6,792 nt of DNA from Bifidobacterium breve (GTDB taxonomy: Bacteria; Actinomycetota; Thermoleophilia; Miltoncostaeales; Miltoncostaeaceae), in contig CAMCOB010000074.1 of NCBI GenBank assembly GCA_945876305.1, forward strand, positions 1 through 6,792. Direction: 5' to 3'. The position numbers were made by a program, and so were the translations under genes. The notes beneath the pieces are model-generated. The model worked only from the letters and a program-made list of their open reading frames with translations, did no database searches and was not told the origin of the DNA. Shown piece by piece: positions 6,371 through 6,792 of this stretch; position 1 is the first letter of the stretch, and every line of letters begins with the position of its first letter.

Positions 6371-6626
6371 CCCTCCTCGCCGGGGAATGCGCCTCATGCG
6401 GATGGGCGCGCGCATGCGGGGGGAGCCGTGCCGGGCCTTGGACCAAGACCGGCGTTCTCTTCCGGGACGACCCAACCTGTCCCCATGTTCCGGAAGGTGA
6501 GTTATGCTGATTTTGGATTCTTCCCTGCAACCGGGGTGCTCAATCGGCGGCGCGGCCATTTGAAACCGCGTGCACCTACCCTGCAACGTCGGCTCGAGAT
6601 TCCAAACCACTCACCAGGAGCCATTG
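6371..6626. other. Gene-free region between the RibA remnant and the next gene
   Basis: No convincing gene lies here. It separates two divergently oriented loci and so should contain the promoter of the gene at 6627. Visible small elements are the 8-bp palindrome TTCCGGAA (6488-6495), an AT-richer patch with TATGCT (6503-6508) and two copies of CCCTGCAAC (6523-6531 and 6579-6587, 56 nt apart). An imperfect CTTGG-A-CCAAG inverted repeat lies near 6435-6445. None can be assigned a function from sequence alone. Confidence 0.5.
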
Positions 6627-6792
6627 ATGCCCCCCTTCCGACGCAAGATCACCACCACCGTGATCGGCGCTGTGTGTGCGACGTTGTTCGCATGGGTGGG
6701 CATCGCTGCGGCGGGGAGCACTCCCGCGTACAAGATCACGGTGGTGAACAGCACGGGGCAGGACCCCGCCAACGTGTTCGTCACGCTCATCG
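6627..6792 (+). CDS. Exported protein of unknown function, 3'-truncated by the window edge
   Basis: ATG 6627-6629 opens a frame that runs off the window after 55 codons. AGGAG at 6616-6620, 6 nt before the ATG, is a good ribosome binding site and fixes the start. The first 29 or so residues form a signal peptide: PFRRK, a hydrophobic core (VIGAVCATLFAWVGIAA) and a likely cleavage near AAAG-S. The mature start, YKITVVNSTGQDPANVFVTLI, looks like the first beta-strands of a secreted beta-sandwich. It faintly recalls the N-terminal strands of GH64/thaumatin-like beta-1,3-glucanases (a VNxTG then a VxVxL pattern), but too little is visible to name a family. Its 5' region is shared with the RibA remnant on the opposite strand. 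Confidence 0.75.
   Translation, partial: MPPFRRKITTTVIGAVCATLFAWVGIAAAGSTPAYKITVVNSTGQDPANVFVTLI

Noticed and set aside
6560..6582. TTGAAA and TACCCT as a promoter for the gene at 6627
   Set aside because: The spacing is only 11 nt, far from the usual 16-18 nt; TATGCT at 6503-6508 also lacks a matching -35 box.
6350..6610. Extending the RibA remnant upstream as a 143-residue protein
   Set aside because: Upstream of about 6349 the translation is Arg-rich and shows no RibA features, so the open frame there is probably chance.
1..6792. CRISPR array, tRNA, insertion sequence or toxin-antitoxin pair
   Set aside because: No regularly spaced repeats, cloverleaf-like segments, transposase motifs or paired small genes with good start signals were found.

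Overview
This is a GC-rich bacterial window carrying seven protein-coding loci, almost all for exported or membrane proteins. It has no rRNA, tRNA, CRISPR array, transposase or integrase that I can see. High GC, TAP-like serine hydrolases and U-tract-free terminator hairpins suggest an Actinomycetota-type organism. The C-terminal part of the first gene resembles hydrolases I recall from the class Thermoleophilia. That placement is inference from memory, not a database result.

Layout: (1) 1-1218 (+) is the 3' part of an alpha/beta hydrolase with a TAP-like C-terminal domain and a beta-rich tail, followed by two overlapping hairpins at 1222-1258. (2) 1219-1439 is a convergent intergenic gap without a gene. 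(3) On the minus strand, 4736 down to 1440 reads as a compact three-gene operon: a type I periplasmic-binding lipoprotein (LivJ-like), then a four-helix DUF4239/bestrophin-like membrane protein that overlaps it by 4 nt (GTGA), then 22 nt, then a TRAP-type (DctP) solute-binding protein. (4) A perfect 14-bp hairpin at 4926-4962 separates this operon from (5) a minus-strand secreted beta-propeller (PD40/TolB-like) protein at 4979-6082. (6) 6179-6349 (-) is a C-terminal remnant of GTP cyclohydrolase II (RibA). (7) A plus-strand gene with a signal peptide starts at 6627 and runs off the window.

The most unusual item is the three-gene operon. It pairs binding proteins from two unrelated transporter classes (ABC type I fold and TRAP DctP fold) around a DUF4239 membrane protein, with no ABC permease or ATPase and no DctQ/DctM in view. 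One reading is a binding-protein-gated channel or a surface sensing module; another is that the true transporter lies elsewhere. The RibA remnant and the composite hairpins are secondary points of interest.
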